A stretch of DNA of 64,000 bases, from assembly GCA_018127085.1 (NCBI GenBank), contig CM030735.1, positions 186,001-250,000 of the forward strand, in the 5' to 3' direction. Made by a program: the position numbers and the translations under genes. Within the stretch, counting starts at the first letter, position 1. Each line of letters begins with the position of its first letter. Source of the DNA: Pneumocystis sp. 'macacae'. Its lineage: Eukaryota > Ascomycota > Pneumocystomycetes > Pneumocystales > Pneumocystaceae. The notes under the pieces were generated by a model. The model was not told the DNA's origin. It searched no databases and saw nothing but the letters and a program-made list of their open reading frames with translations. Below are positions 39,216-49,336 of this stretch, piece by piece.

Positions 39216-40855
39216 CTACGCATACCCATTCCTCTCCAGCGTCTCCCAGAATATCCGCTTGCACTCCACCTGTGCCCCCAGCCTGCTGCACAGAAGAAAC
39301 AGCCCACCCAGCTTCCTGTGCAGCGAGTATGTCTCCTCCGGCGGCGGCACCAGTCTTTGCTCAACCATCAGCGGAATCGTCTTCTTTATCTTCTCCACAA
39401 CCCTCTGCACCCCAAAGTCGTACTTCCCCTCCCCCCGGAACGGCTCTCCCAGCGTCAGCACAGACTCTACATGTGCCTCCCGCATCGCCTGTCTCTCAGC
39501 CACGTCCCCTCCACTCCCCCTACCTTCGTCTCGTCCCCACTCAGATATCCCAGCCTCACCGACCCCTCGTAGCACTCCTCCCTGTCTCCTCTCGCCGCCG
39601 CCTTCAGCACCGACACATACTCATCGACAAACTCCCTCCCAAACGCCCGCGCCGCCCCAAAGTCCACCAGCCCAATCTGCCCCGTAAGCACTGCCTCCCT
39701 GCCCTAGCCCTACCTTCCTCCCACCCAACCCCGTCTCCGCCTTATGCACACCCCCCTGTCCTTTCCGCCCCGCCCTCTCCAGCCCCAACCCTAACCCCTC
39801 CCCTAACCCCTCCCCTAACCCTAACCCCACACCCTGCCCTACCCCGTCCTCTCCTAACCCTAACCCTTCCGCATCTTCCCCCAACCCTGTGCCCTCCCCT
39901 AGCCCTAGCCCTACATCGCCCTGCCCTGCGCCCCCGTCATACAGAAAGTTGCTCCAGTTCGGGTCTGTCTGCATCCACCTGAACTCTGCAATCTCCCGCA
40001 GACACAGCTCGACCAGAGATTCCCCAATCTGCCCTGTCAGCCTGCCCAGTCCCCTGTCTCATACCCAGTCCCTCTCTCCCTGCCCAATCGCCCCCACCCG
40101 CCGCATGCTGACGCCCTCGACCCACTCCATCGTCAGCACCCGTCCGGTGCTTGCGTCTCCAACCACCCGAGGCACTCGGAACCGCTCAGACCCAACAAGC
40201 GCCCCAAACCGCCTGAGATTCTCTGCTTCTCTCTCATAGTCGCACTCCCACGCCAGTTCTCTCCGTGCTGTCTCCAGTATCCGCTCAAGATACAGTCCCC
40301 GCGGCACAAGCCCCGATGTCCCGAGCAGGAGCCCGATGTTCTTGAGATCTGAGTCGATGCACGCTGCAACGCCCGGATACTGGATCTTGACTGCAACCTG
40401 CTCGCCAGTCTGCAGCACCGCCCGGTGGACCTGTCCAATCGACCCGGCTGCGACCGGGTCGTCCCTGAACACTGCAAACCGTCTCCTCCACGCAGTGCCC
40501 AGCTCGTCGGCCATGACACGCTCCATCTCGTCCGCCGGCATCCTGTTTGCCGAGTCCTGCAGTGCTCCCAGTGCATCCTGCACCTCTGCAAGCCGCCCCA
40601 CTCCGCCGCTCTGTGCCAGCCCTGCCGTCAGCCCCGCCGCCACACACTGCACACACCGTCCAGCCCTGCCATCTGCCCAATCTTCAGTGCTGCGCCCCGC
40701 ATCCGCTGCAGGATCTGCACCATCCGCACAATGCCTGCACTGCTGCTGCGTGCCTGCCGTGCAGCAAGCGCAAGCGCGCCATACTCCCAGAGCCGCGCAA
40801 GCCGCCCCGCCGGGATGCGTGCCGGCTTCAGTGCTCCGCGCTGCACACGGACCAT
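39216..40855 (-). CDS. COQ8: Coq8/ABC1 atypical kinase for ubiquinone synthesis
   Basis: Mitochondrial UbiB-family kinase/ATPase that supports the CoQ biosynthetic complex. Key motifs: the family KxGQ in [11 protein letters not shown], the Ala-rich nucleotide loop [69 protein letters not shown] and the metal-binding [10 protein letters not shown]. The C-terminus is [18 protein letters not shown]. Exons are joined by very short introns (about 35-36 nt) except one of 238 nt (39677-39914) built of telomere-like repeats. ATG 40855 ([20 protein letters not shown]) is the most likely start, giving a basic N-terminus; an upstream exon is possible. Codon use is extremely GC-rich, unlike almost all neighbours. 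Confidence 0.92.
39677..39914 (-). repeat. Telomere-like repeat filling a COQ8 intron
   Basis: On the coding strand this intron starts GTAGGGCTAGGG and consists of variant TTAGGG/CTAGGG/GGAGGGG units (plus strand: CCTCCCCTAACCCTAACCCC). It ends in CAG just before [13 protein letters not shown]. Exon frame is phase 0 on both sides, so splicing is required: the sequence between is in an open frame only because it is Gly/Leu-rich, and it would interrupt the catalytic loop. Confidence 0.8.
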
Positions 40856-41760
40856 TGGCGCACGCTCGTGCTCGGACGACAATACTCGGCACACTGTACA
40901 GCGTCTTGCGCGTGCTGCGGCGCGCGCTGCAGCACCAGACGCCCGCCACACAGCCGCCGGGCAGCGAAAGCCCGCTTGCTGTGCGGACCGACCGCACTGC
41001 GCGCTATCCAAAGATTGCGGGCCCCGCAGGCTTCCGCCCTGCCAGGCCCCGCCGTGCACGGCTGGCTGCGCTGCTGCGCCGCTGCCTGCCGTGCCTCGCT
41101 GCCCCAGACTGCACACCACACAGCCTGGCAGCCCGCCGCCTGCACGCGGGGACGCTGTGGGCTGCAAGCGGGCAGCAGATCAACCTCGACGGTATGTCTG
41201 CACACACAGCACACTGACAGACAGACTGGATTGACGACCGCCTGTGCCCCGACACCCAGCAGCGGCTCGTCTGCGAGCTGCGCCGGCCAATTGCGCGCCG
41301 CGACCAGCCTGGACTCATCAGTGTGTTCACTGCCGAGTGGCGGACACCGCCCGCCCGCACAGACAGGATTGCTGCTGCGCTGAGGACACTGCGCGGCAGA
41401 CAGAGCAGCGCCCCGCGGGTGCTGCGGCTGGTGCGCATCGACGGCGGCAGACAGCGGGAGTGGCCCGCAGACTGCAGTCTTGCGCCCGAGCTTGTCGAGT
41501 GTCTGCCGGTGGGGCGCGAGTGTCCGGCAGCACAGCGGGTGGAGCGGCTGGTCCGGATCGAGCTCGCGCGGCATGTGCACCCGGGTGTCCGGTGTGTGCC
41601 GTGCGGGGTTGTCCACCACGAGTGGCTGTATGTGCCGACGGCGGCAGTGTGGAGAGAGGTGCGGCGGACGGTTGAGAAGTGGGTTGCGTTCTCGCTTGAG
41701 GCGTACGGGACACACGGGTGTGCAGTGCGGGCGGGAGGCAGAGGCGGTCTGCAGTCGTAG
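40856..41760 (+). CDS. T5orf172/DUF1766 (Mug113-like) GIY-YIG-related protein, start unresolved
   Basis: The C-terminal part (about 41340-41750) has the T5orf172 pattern: a strand before a basic stretch (VLRLVRIDGGRQREWPADC), then QRVERLVRIELARH, a CVPCG pair and HHEWLYVPTAAVWREV, corresponding to the family's E-x2-H/R-x-EL and C-x2-C-x3-HxEWF. Fission yeast mug113 is a meiotically induced member; biochemical function is not established. A 33-nt intron (about 41192-41224) joins GQQINLD to DWIDDRLCPDTQQRLV. The upstream frame stays open without an ATG for hundreds of bases and runs opposite COQ8, so the left boundary is approximate. An extra 5' exon is likely. Residues are heavily Ala/Arg/Cys-biased by GC pressure. 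Confidence 0.6.
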
Positions 41761-42426
41761 AAAGCGAGCAGCAGCGGCACTGCAGAGTGAAGTCTGGTTG
41801 ACTGGCTGGACGGCTTAGGGCAGGGAAGAGTAGGGTTAGGGCAGGGCTATGTGAGAGGAAGGCAGGCTGGGTCAGGGTTAGGGCTGTGGCTGTTTGTGCT
41901 GTTAGTGTGCTGTTAGGGTTGCATTGGTGTTGTGTTGGGGCTGTTTAGGGCTGTGTGTTTAGGGGTGTAGGGTTAGGGTTGTGTGGGGTAGGGTTGCGCC
42001 AGGGCTGGCGATGCTGGTGGATGTGTGGGAGTGGAAGAGTTAGGAGAGGGCGGCAGTGCTAGTGGGCAGTGGGCAGGCGGGTGCACGGACGGGTTGGGCT
42101 AGATTGGGTTGGGGCTGTGAGGGGTTAGGGCTATGCTATGAGGGGTCGGGTTAGGGCTAGGGCTGGTGTTGTGAAGGTTAGGGCTGGGGGAGGCGTTGCA
42201 GGTGGAAGCTGTGGAGAATGGACAGCAAAGGCAGGAAAGGCAGGTAAGGTCAGGATGCGAGCGGCGGTAGGGTTAGGGCTGGGCGAGGAGACGAGGATGG
42301 GCTAGGGTATGGCAGGGCAGGTAGAGCGGAGAAGCAGCTTGTATGCATGAGGCAGCTAGATTCTAAGCAGTGCAGAGCGCAGGCAGCGAGGTGTTGCAAG
42401 CACAGATAAGCGGTGTTGAGCAAGAG
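41761..42426. repeat. TTAGGG-variant repeat region, G-rich on plus strand
   Basis: Intergenic DNA with many scattered TTAGGG, CTAGGG and GTAGGG units (AGAGTAGGGTTAGGGCAGGG, TGTAGGGTTAGGGTTGTG, GGGTTAGGGCTAGGGCTGG). It is not a regular array. G-richness is on the plus strand, opposite to the C-rich repeats at 39.1-39.9 kb. No coding potential seen. Confidence 0.8.
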
Positions 42427-44919
42427 CTAGCGGAAATACCTGTTTGACCTCCAGAGGGAGCCCTGCCTGGGAAGGCTGGATGCAGGGGGGTTCTCGAGGA
42501 GGACTCTTTTTCTGGGCCTTGGCAGCAGCGTGAGTTTCCGCTTGTCCTTTGCGAGGACACCGTTTTCCTTCTGAACAGCATTGAAAGCGATGTTCATTTC
42601 GTGTTCTTTGAGCACGGTTGAAAGAGCGGCAGGCTGTATATTGGACCCTATTTCAAGCAAGCTGGTTTTTGCTGGAAGCACGCTGGACTTTCTGTCTGAA
42701 GCACAGGATGGTTTTCCATCCCAAGTAGCCAGAACCTTTTCGCTATAGACCTTCTCTAAAATAGCACGATGACGCGATATCCAGATATGATTCAGGGCGT
42801 CGTCAACAGTAAATCGGTCTGCAGGCTTCTTGCGGAGCAGCCCTGAGATGAAGTCTTTGGCTATGTCTGCTCAGACAGTACCACTCTATAGAAAAACAGT
42901 ACCTTCGATACTTACATGGAGCCAAGACTCTCCAGAAAAATCGAATTCCCCCCTTTGGACCTTGCGCATGATCTCTTTTTCCGTAGCCTCTCCATTATCA
43001 AAAGGGTTGTAGCCTAGAATATTAGAATATCATGCAAGAAATAACCATAGTCAGACCTCCTAAGAGTGCATACATTATGACCCCAAGACTCCACAAATCA
43101 ATCTTAATAATAATCAAAATAAAGGAAAGACTCAGAGAAAAAATACTTCCTTTCCATAGCCCTTAATGTTCTCGCAATTATCGTTCTGGACTGCACATGA
43201 ATGTATTTCTGGTGCAAGATAGGAAGGTGTGCCAACAAATGTTTTCATCCGAGAAAAAGCACCAAGCTGTTGTGCAACGCCGAAATCTGTTAAAACGATA
43301 CGGAACCCACCGGAAATCGAGGTCCCTATTATCAGAATATTTTCAGGCTAATTATCTCAATATACGTATTTGCAATATATGTGTAAAAATACATACTTTT
43401 AAATCACGATGAATTACATTTTGAGAATGAAGATATTGAATCGCTTTAAGCATTTGTAAAACTATAAACATACAATCCGTTTCCTTAAGCTGACCATATT
43501 TAACACATAATCCGTATAGATCTCCACCATGTATTCTGAAATAATGAGATTTCGCCATAGAAAGCACTTAAGAATTTACAATTCCTCAAAGATAAAACTG
43601 AAAAAAGTTAGAAAAAACCCAATGGAATTTTTATATACAAATTTCTCTCAGTTTCCACTTCATGAAATACTCGAATTACATTAGGCTGAATGTTTTAAAA
43701 ATATATAAAAAAAGAGAAAATATACATGTGAAAGGTTTTTTAAAATCTGTGCTTCGTGAAGGTATTTTGAACCATTGAATTTAGTAGAAACTTTTGAAAT
43801 AATTTTACATGCAACTTGCTTGCCTGTTGATTTTTCAACTGCCATATAAATCTTGAAAACATTCAATTTATTTTCTACACAATTATGCATCCCCTTTACC
43901 TCTGAAAAGCCTCCCAACCCAAGCAGTCGCGGTGTAATTTCATATTTGTCTTGAAACACCTTCATCCATTAGACAATATATCCTTAATGTGTTCCTCGCA
44001 TATGCATTGCTTATGCTAACTATATATAAAATAAATGCTGCACATATACCATATATATACAATATAGCATTTATATAGAATTCATATGGTATTTATATGG
44101 CACATATATAGAGCATATCTGGTATATATCCTTCAAAATGCTATATATATGTATTTATACATGCATTATTATACGTTATAGAACAAATGCATGCAAAATG
44201 CGAATAAAATACAAAACAACCTCTTTATCACAATCAATCCTCTTAAAAATATCTGTCAATGCATGTTCTTGTTGAAAAATAAATGATGCACAATGTCGAA
44301 TACTAATTGATATAAGAAATATCAGAAATATAAATATGCCCACTCCAATTTGTCCCCATTGCTTAATAAAACAATACGATTTTTCCCAATTTTTCTTCCA
44401 TTATGATATGTCCCATTAAGACTCAAATCCTCGCAATAGCACAGATAATCTGCTTCCTGAGCCTGGTCAAATCCGCGTTCTACAGAAACCTCATGAATAT
44501 CAGCCATTTTTAACGCATAAATTGCATTCTAAAGTGAAAACACCGTATATATACGAAAATGATAGTTGCTTGCCATTTTTTGCTCCAAAACTACGTCACT
44601 ATACATATAAATGCATATTCAAAAGCGGCTTTCGTCTACCAGCGCTCATGACGACCTATCCAGATATCTTTATTGGCATAAATAGAGATAACTACATGCA
44701 TATATTCGTAAGAAAATGCTTAGAACAATATATAAAATAAATAAAACGAAAAAAACCTTGGTCTTTCTCAACTCCTTGAAACAACAAGATTGCACAGCGT
44801 CCTTTTCGAGAACGCCGCTCTCCAATTGATGCATTCTGTGGCATTATCTCTAAATTTCCAAGAATTTGCGTTGCACACATATATACTCGCTTCTCGGAGT
44901 CATTTCGTGTCATTTGCAA
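42427..44919 (-). CDS. mek1: Meiotic checkpoint kinase Mek1 (FHA + kinase)
   Basis: Ser/Thr kinase of the Cds1/Chk2 group that acts in meiotic recombination. Starts MQMTRNDSEKRVYMCATQIL with a TQ site. The FHA domain follows across small exons: VISIYANKDIWIGRHERCDV, MASNYHFRIYT, then YCEDLSLNGTYHNGRKIGKN. DIRHCASFIFQQ after the FHA resembles fission yeast Mek1 rather than Cds1. The kinase has KYEITPRLLGLGGFSE, VACKII, VIHRDLKPEN, LTDFGVAQQ, GTPSYLAPE and GYGKE; the C-terminus ends LWRSNRYFR. An intron of 261 nt (43960-44220) separates FHA and kinase; others are about 40-50 nt. A 15-nt in-frame segment with a stop at 44529-44543 must be removed or read through. The 3' end shares the GC-rich composition of the island (36/60 at 42481-42540), the 5' part does not. 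Confidence 0.88.
43975..44205. repeat. Alternating TA/TG/CA tract inside the MEK1 linker intron
   Basis: Imperfect alternation of pyrimidines and purines (ATGCATTGCTTATGC, GCACATATACCATATATA, TATATGTATTTATACATGC) occupying most of the 261-nt intron between the FHA and kinase exons. Confidence 0.65.
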
Positions 44920-45058
44920 TAGGATCGAGTGTGAATGAGCGATAATAATCTCAACGTTTTATCGTTGAAGAGAAATCAACGACAAAAAAAAAGAAATTGC
45001 AAAAATAAAAAGAATCTGAGTTTTTTAAGAAAAAAAAAGGCAAGAGAAACTACCTTAC

Positions 45059-45744
45059 ATGTTTCTTTTTGATACATTTTGTATGAAAATGTTTCTTTAG
45101 CCTTTAAACAAAGAAAAACTGATAATTTCACAGTACAACTTCCTTTAAAGATTAGTAAAGGTCAAGTTCTTTCAGATCAAGAAGAACTCAAGGAGAAACT
45201 GAATTCATTGTATATTATTCAGCGTGTTTTTTAGTTCTTATTTGATTCTAGTAATAATTTAGTCAAAGCAATTGCAACCAACCAATGTCCAGAGGATATA
45301 CCTTCACCTCCGAGTGAAGTGCATCCTAAGCGATCTATTCACGTTAATAGGTTAAAAGAGTCAGGAATTGAATGTTATAGAAAGAAAAACTACGAGGATG
45401 CGGTTAAATTATATACTCTTGCTATAGAAATGGCATTTGGACGGCCGCACTGGGAACCAGTAGCTCTTAGCAGAGATGAACTGGCAGCAGCATTTTACCA
45501 ACGTAGTATAGCGTATATAGCTTCAAAACAATGGCAAAAAGCGTTTGTGGATGCATCGACAGTTGTTGGAATCCGAAAAGCATGGAGTAAAGGGCATCTT
45601 TGCAAATCAAAAGTATTTCAGGGTATGGGGATGCTGGATAAAGCAAAGGAATCACTTGAACTGGGATTAAGTTTTGAACCTAAAAATGATGAACTATTAA
45701 CCGCTCTTAAAGAGTTGAACAAACAATTAGAAAAGCATTTTTGA
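45059..45744 (+). CDS. SEC72: Sec72, ER translocon Sec63-complex subunit with TPR domain
   Basis: Cytosolic TPR subunit of the Sec62/63 post-translational translocon. The TPR exon reads HPKRSIHVNRLKESGIECYR, YEDAVKLYTLAIEMAFGRPH, ALSRDELAAAFYQRSIAYIA and ESLELGLSFEPKNDELLTAL, matching fungal Sec72. The previous exon (45101-45228) encodes FKQRKTDNFTVQLPLKISKG...EELKEKLNSLYIIQ and splices through a 39-nt intron to LKAIATNQCPEDIPSPPSE. The 5' end is uncertain: ATG 45059 would need a 20-nt intron (45081-45100), and no better start is visible. It starts close to the start of MEK1 on the other strand, so the two share a promoter region. Confidence 0.88.
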
Positions 45745-45818
45745 ATCATGTAAAAGGACGCATCATAAAAGCATAATTATCTAAATTAAATATTTATCAT
45801 ACAAAAAATGTATTACTT

Positions 45819-47566
45819 TTATCTTAGCCTTCTCTGCTTTTTTACTACAGGTTCAAGGGGAAGTGTAAGGATTGCCCTTTTATACAACTTAGCTTCTGCT
45901 TTTGAAAGATTCAAGGAAATTCGTTGTGCCTCTGTACATCCTTGAATCTTGCATCCCAATATTTTAAATAATTCTTTACACCTTTTTCTCAATCAGAAAT
46001 GCATTAACTACAAAAAAACAATATATACTTTTGCGTACTAAGTGAGAGATCTTGTGCCAAAAGATTCATATCAACAGAAAATTCATCAATTATTAAACAC
46101 AATGCAAATAAATAACATAGAATCTTATCGATTCCATATGACGTAATAACCGGGCTATCATATCAGTAAATACATATGTTCTTTTTCTAAATACATACAC
46201 GATTATTTCATGGTTTGTTCCTGAACGACTAAATTCTGAAAATCGCGTAATAAGGTGATCCACTAAAATCTCTGGTGGGTCTCCCAATTTTTTTACCAAT
46301 AATTCTTTTTTTGATACCAATTGATAGTTCGCATGGAATGCCATCAATAATGATATATAATAAAGCAATCTTACTCGACGTTTATTTTTCTTCCCATCTG
46401 CCAATGTCTTTTCAAGGTGTTGATTAATGTACCGTGAATTTCTATACACAATATTAGAATTATTACCTTCAATTATAGACTCCTTGCTTAAATGGAAGAT
46501 ATGCTACACGACTTCTTTCATCTGGCGCTCGAAATAATGATTTAACATGAATCGCTGATAATTCCTCTGCAGAAACAATATCTGATAATAAATAAACCTC
46601 TTCAACATTTGTCGTTTCTGTGTTCTGTGGAGGAACAGGCCAATATTCATCGTTCGATCTTCCTCTTACTTTTATAGATATATTTTCCTTCTCCTTATCT
46701 CCCGTACTACTTTCTTTCGCGTGTTCTACTGCTTTTTTGACCTGTTCTACAACAGCAGCACCTGTTTGTGCGCTTAACTGTGCACTATTTGTATGCAATG
46801 CTCTATCTCGTATGATTTTCTGCATGCGTTTTGACCCAAATGCTTGTCCCAATGCAATTCTTTCATCTGCTATGTTACTATAAAATTCTATTGACTAAAT
46901 AATTTATTTGCTCCTTACTCATCATGTTAAAATATGCATATTTACCTCTTCATTTTCTTTTTTCCCTTCACTACTCCCCTCTCTAATATCATCACCCTTC
47001 TGAGCCTCTTTTTGAACACTGCATTCAAGTCGCACCAAAGACACAGGTAATAGAGAGACTTCATCGCTTGATGCATCAATAATGCCTAATGCATGTCTGC
47101 AAATAACATAAGTATTGAAAAAAAATATAAAAGGCATAAAAACATAAAAAAAAACATAAAAAAAGCATACAAAAGCATGCAAACTCAGAAAAAAACTCAC
47201 AGAGAACATATGCTTTAATACTATGTCCCACGTATTCAGAAAATGCTCAATGCATCGTCTCTAATGGTATTAAGTGTGAATATATTGACTTACGTATAAA
47301 ATTCGCTAGAAAGCAATGGTTTAGTAGTGTAACTGATAGATCCGGTTGTACTATGCAGATATTTGGGCGTTGAAGAAGTTTTAAAGGCATTTGTAGATGA
47401 TTTGTCGCAAATAAACGTGAAAACAGAGTCTGGATGTGGAGAAAAGCCAGAAGATACATCTTAAAGCAGATTAAAAGAGGAAAAGTGGGATATATGTATG
47501 CATCCTACACATAATAGCATCTCCAGTAAGGACACGCACTTTTTTTGTGATGCAGTCGCCATCCAT
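45819..47566 (-). CDS. RPA49: RNA polymerase I subunit Rpa49
   Basis: Pol I-specific subunit (TFIIE/TFIIF-like) for rRNA transcription. Start at 47566 gives MDGDCITKKVRVLTGDAIM, spliced to YVSSGFSPHPDSVFTFICDK. HALGIIDASSDEVSLLPVSL follows in the dimerisation domain. Next come SNIADERIALGQAFGSKRMQ and KIIRDRALHTNSAQL (the A49 AFGSKR motif) and the tandem winged-helix region (GKKNKRRVRLLYYISLLMAF, LGDPPEILVDHLITRFSE). The basic tail ends PLEPVVKKQRRLR, with the stop at 45819-45821. Several introns of 40-60 nt. Confidence 0.9.
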
Positions 47567-48102
47567 TTAAAGGGATGAGTTTTGAGAACGTGAGAAACGA
47601 AGCAATAGTATATAATGTAAAAATGGTAAATATAAAATACATATAATATGCACAAATTATAAAAAAGGTATTTTGAACAACGGGATTCTTCCTAAAAATC
47701 AGTATATAAAAGATGGAAACAGCAAAAAACAACCAAAAAGCTAAATAAAGTGTACATAGTATATCATACACAATATATTCAATAAGTATAATAGATATAT
47801 CCAGTAAGTATAATAGATATATACAGAATGTATATAGTATATATGTAACACATATGTAGTATTTAAAAACTCTGGGTATACAGACTCGCATAAAGCTCAA
47901 TGTATCGCAGTTCAAATTTATATATATAATAAATTACAAAAATCCAAGAAATAAAGGCAATCTAAGCAAAAATTGAGCAAGAAACAACCGGGTTTTGCAC
48001 AAAAACAAGATATCAGTTATCAATTTCAAAATATATTTACATAGATGATAAAATGACAAACACTAAGATTTAATGTTAAATCCCTTATAAACGTCTGAAA
48101 TT
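47567..48102. other. Intergenic region with partly alternating TA-rich sequence
   Basis: Promoter region of RPA49 and 3' flank of RPL27. The middle (about 47740-47860) repeats GTATAATAGATATATCCAG and GTATAATAGATATATACAG, two near-identical units within 40 bases. No gene recognised. Confidence 0.5.
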
Positions 48103-48785
48103 TCAAAATCTAATAGGTGTAAAGAACCATCTATTTTTTCCAGACTATCATATAAGTACATTTTAAATATAAAGGTTCATATCTACCAAATAACGCTCTT
48201 CAAATTGCTTTTTGATGATTTTCTTAGCTTCATCACGTTGAGAAGGTTCTTTGAATTTTTCAGGAGTTAAAAGGGTCCGAAGATTATCCAGATCCAGTGT
48301 ATACCGTGTAATCATGATGTGATTATAGTTTATAAGTTTAACAAAAGGTTTTATTTTTGACCGTTTGGCGATTTTTTTGCAAGACATTTTCTTGGTTACT
48401 CTCAGTGGATACCGATCAATACCTGCAACTAATGCATGACCAAATGGGCAAAACTTGGACCCTCCGTCAAAGTTTTGAATAATAACAGCTTTTCGTCCAG
48501 CTGTTATTCCATGTTAATAGGTTCTTGTTTACAGAGATCAATACATACCAAACCGCCCCCGAAGAATCAAAACTACTCTTCCCGATTTGATGACTAAAAT
48601 AATATACGTTAGCTTATAATGTCTTATGGATTCTAGTTAAAATAATATATTTCAAACAAACATAATAGCAAACATATTTTTTTTTATTTTTTTCTAAAAA
48701 AATATTTGGATTCTTTTTCGAAAACAGTATGTTTCAAATCCATAAAGAATAGATAAAGAATAATTATTTACTTACATTTAGCCAT
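48103..48785 (-). CDS. RPL27: Ribosomal protein eL27
   Basis: 60S subunit protein. Exon 1 is only 10 nt (ATGGCTAAAT, 48776-48785). After a 182-nt intron (48594-48775) come FIKSGRVVLILRGRFAGRKA, then PFGHALVAGIDRYPLRVTKK, KKIAKRSKIKPFVKLINYNH, IMITRYTLDLD and KKIIKKQFEERYL. The last exon gives SGKNRWFFTPIRF with stop 48103-48105. Length of about 136 residues is standard. A tiny first exon and long first intron are common in fungal ribosomal protein genes. Promoter elements lie just upstream. Confidence 0.97.
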
Positions 48786-48846
48786 GTTTAATTCTACCTT
48801 TTAATTTTTTATTTATCGAAAAATTCATAAGTTTACAAGATATATC

Positions 48847-48890
48847 TAGCCCTATCTGTATTAGGGTTAACACGTGAAATAAGGGTTAGG
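48847..48890. promoter_or_regulatory. Tbf1-Cbf1-like promoter module upstream of RPL27
   Basis: Three telomere-repeat-like sites, TAGCCCTA (48847-48854), TTAGGGTTAA (48861-48870) and AAGGGTTAGG (48881-48890), with an E-box CACGTG at 48871-48876 abutting the second. It begins 62 bases upstream of the RPL27 ATG. In Candida-type ascomycetes Tbf1 (TTAGGG) and Cbf1 (CACGTG) drive ribosomal protein genes; similar use here is inferred. Confidence 0.75.
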
Positions 48891-49336
48891 TTTGGTTTAT
48901 AAAAAGGGCTCGATAGTTTATGTTGATAATTAGTTATATCTAAAACTTAAGTAAAAAAATAAACAAAATAATTATTTTGGAACTAGGGGAACGCGAGGAA
49001 TTGGAATTAGTATTAGTTGTCAGAGTACTTACAGTTTATATTGGAATTGAAACTTTTTTTTAAACAAAAATATTAAAATTAGTGTTTCTTGCAAAAATAA
49101 CAATCAAAAGATTTTTAAGGAATTGAAAATATTTGAAAATATTTAAAGGTATTCAAAAGTATTCAAGAGTATTTTTGAATAGTTTTTGTGTTTTCAGTAT
49201 CTCTACGGTTTCTTTTTTGCAATAAATTTTTTTGGTTTAAGATAACGAGTCAAACCAAGTCAATAATTTAAGCTTTTATATAATTATATAGATCTTTTAC
49301 TAAAATAAAGCCGGAGGAAGCATCTTTTATTTTGCA

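Noticed and set aside
39045..41818. Many long overlapping open frames on both strands in the GC island
   Set aside because: GC-rich DNA has few stop codons. The products are Ala/Pro/Arg/Cys or Gly/Leu-rich shadows; only the COQ8 and T5orf172 exons show family motifs.
39120..42310. Head-to-head telomere fusion or a chromosome end inside the window
   Set aside because: Repeats are degenerate, interspersed with genes, and in the opposite orientation to a fusion (which would read TTAGGG then CCCTAA). Ordinary genes continue on both sides.
38600..42400. Horizontal transfer of a GC-rich block
   Set aside because: The GC change runs through the coding ends of HEM1 and MEK1, and COQ8 has the same short-intron style as neighbours. 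A phylogeny would settle it.
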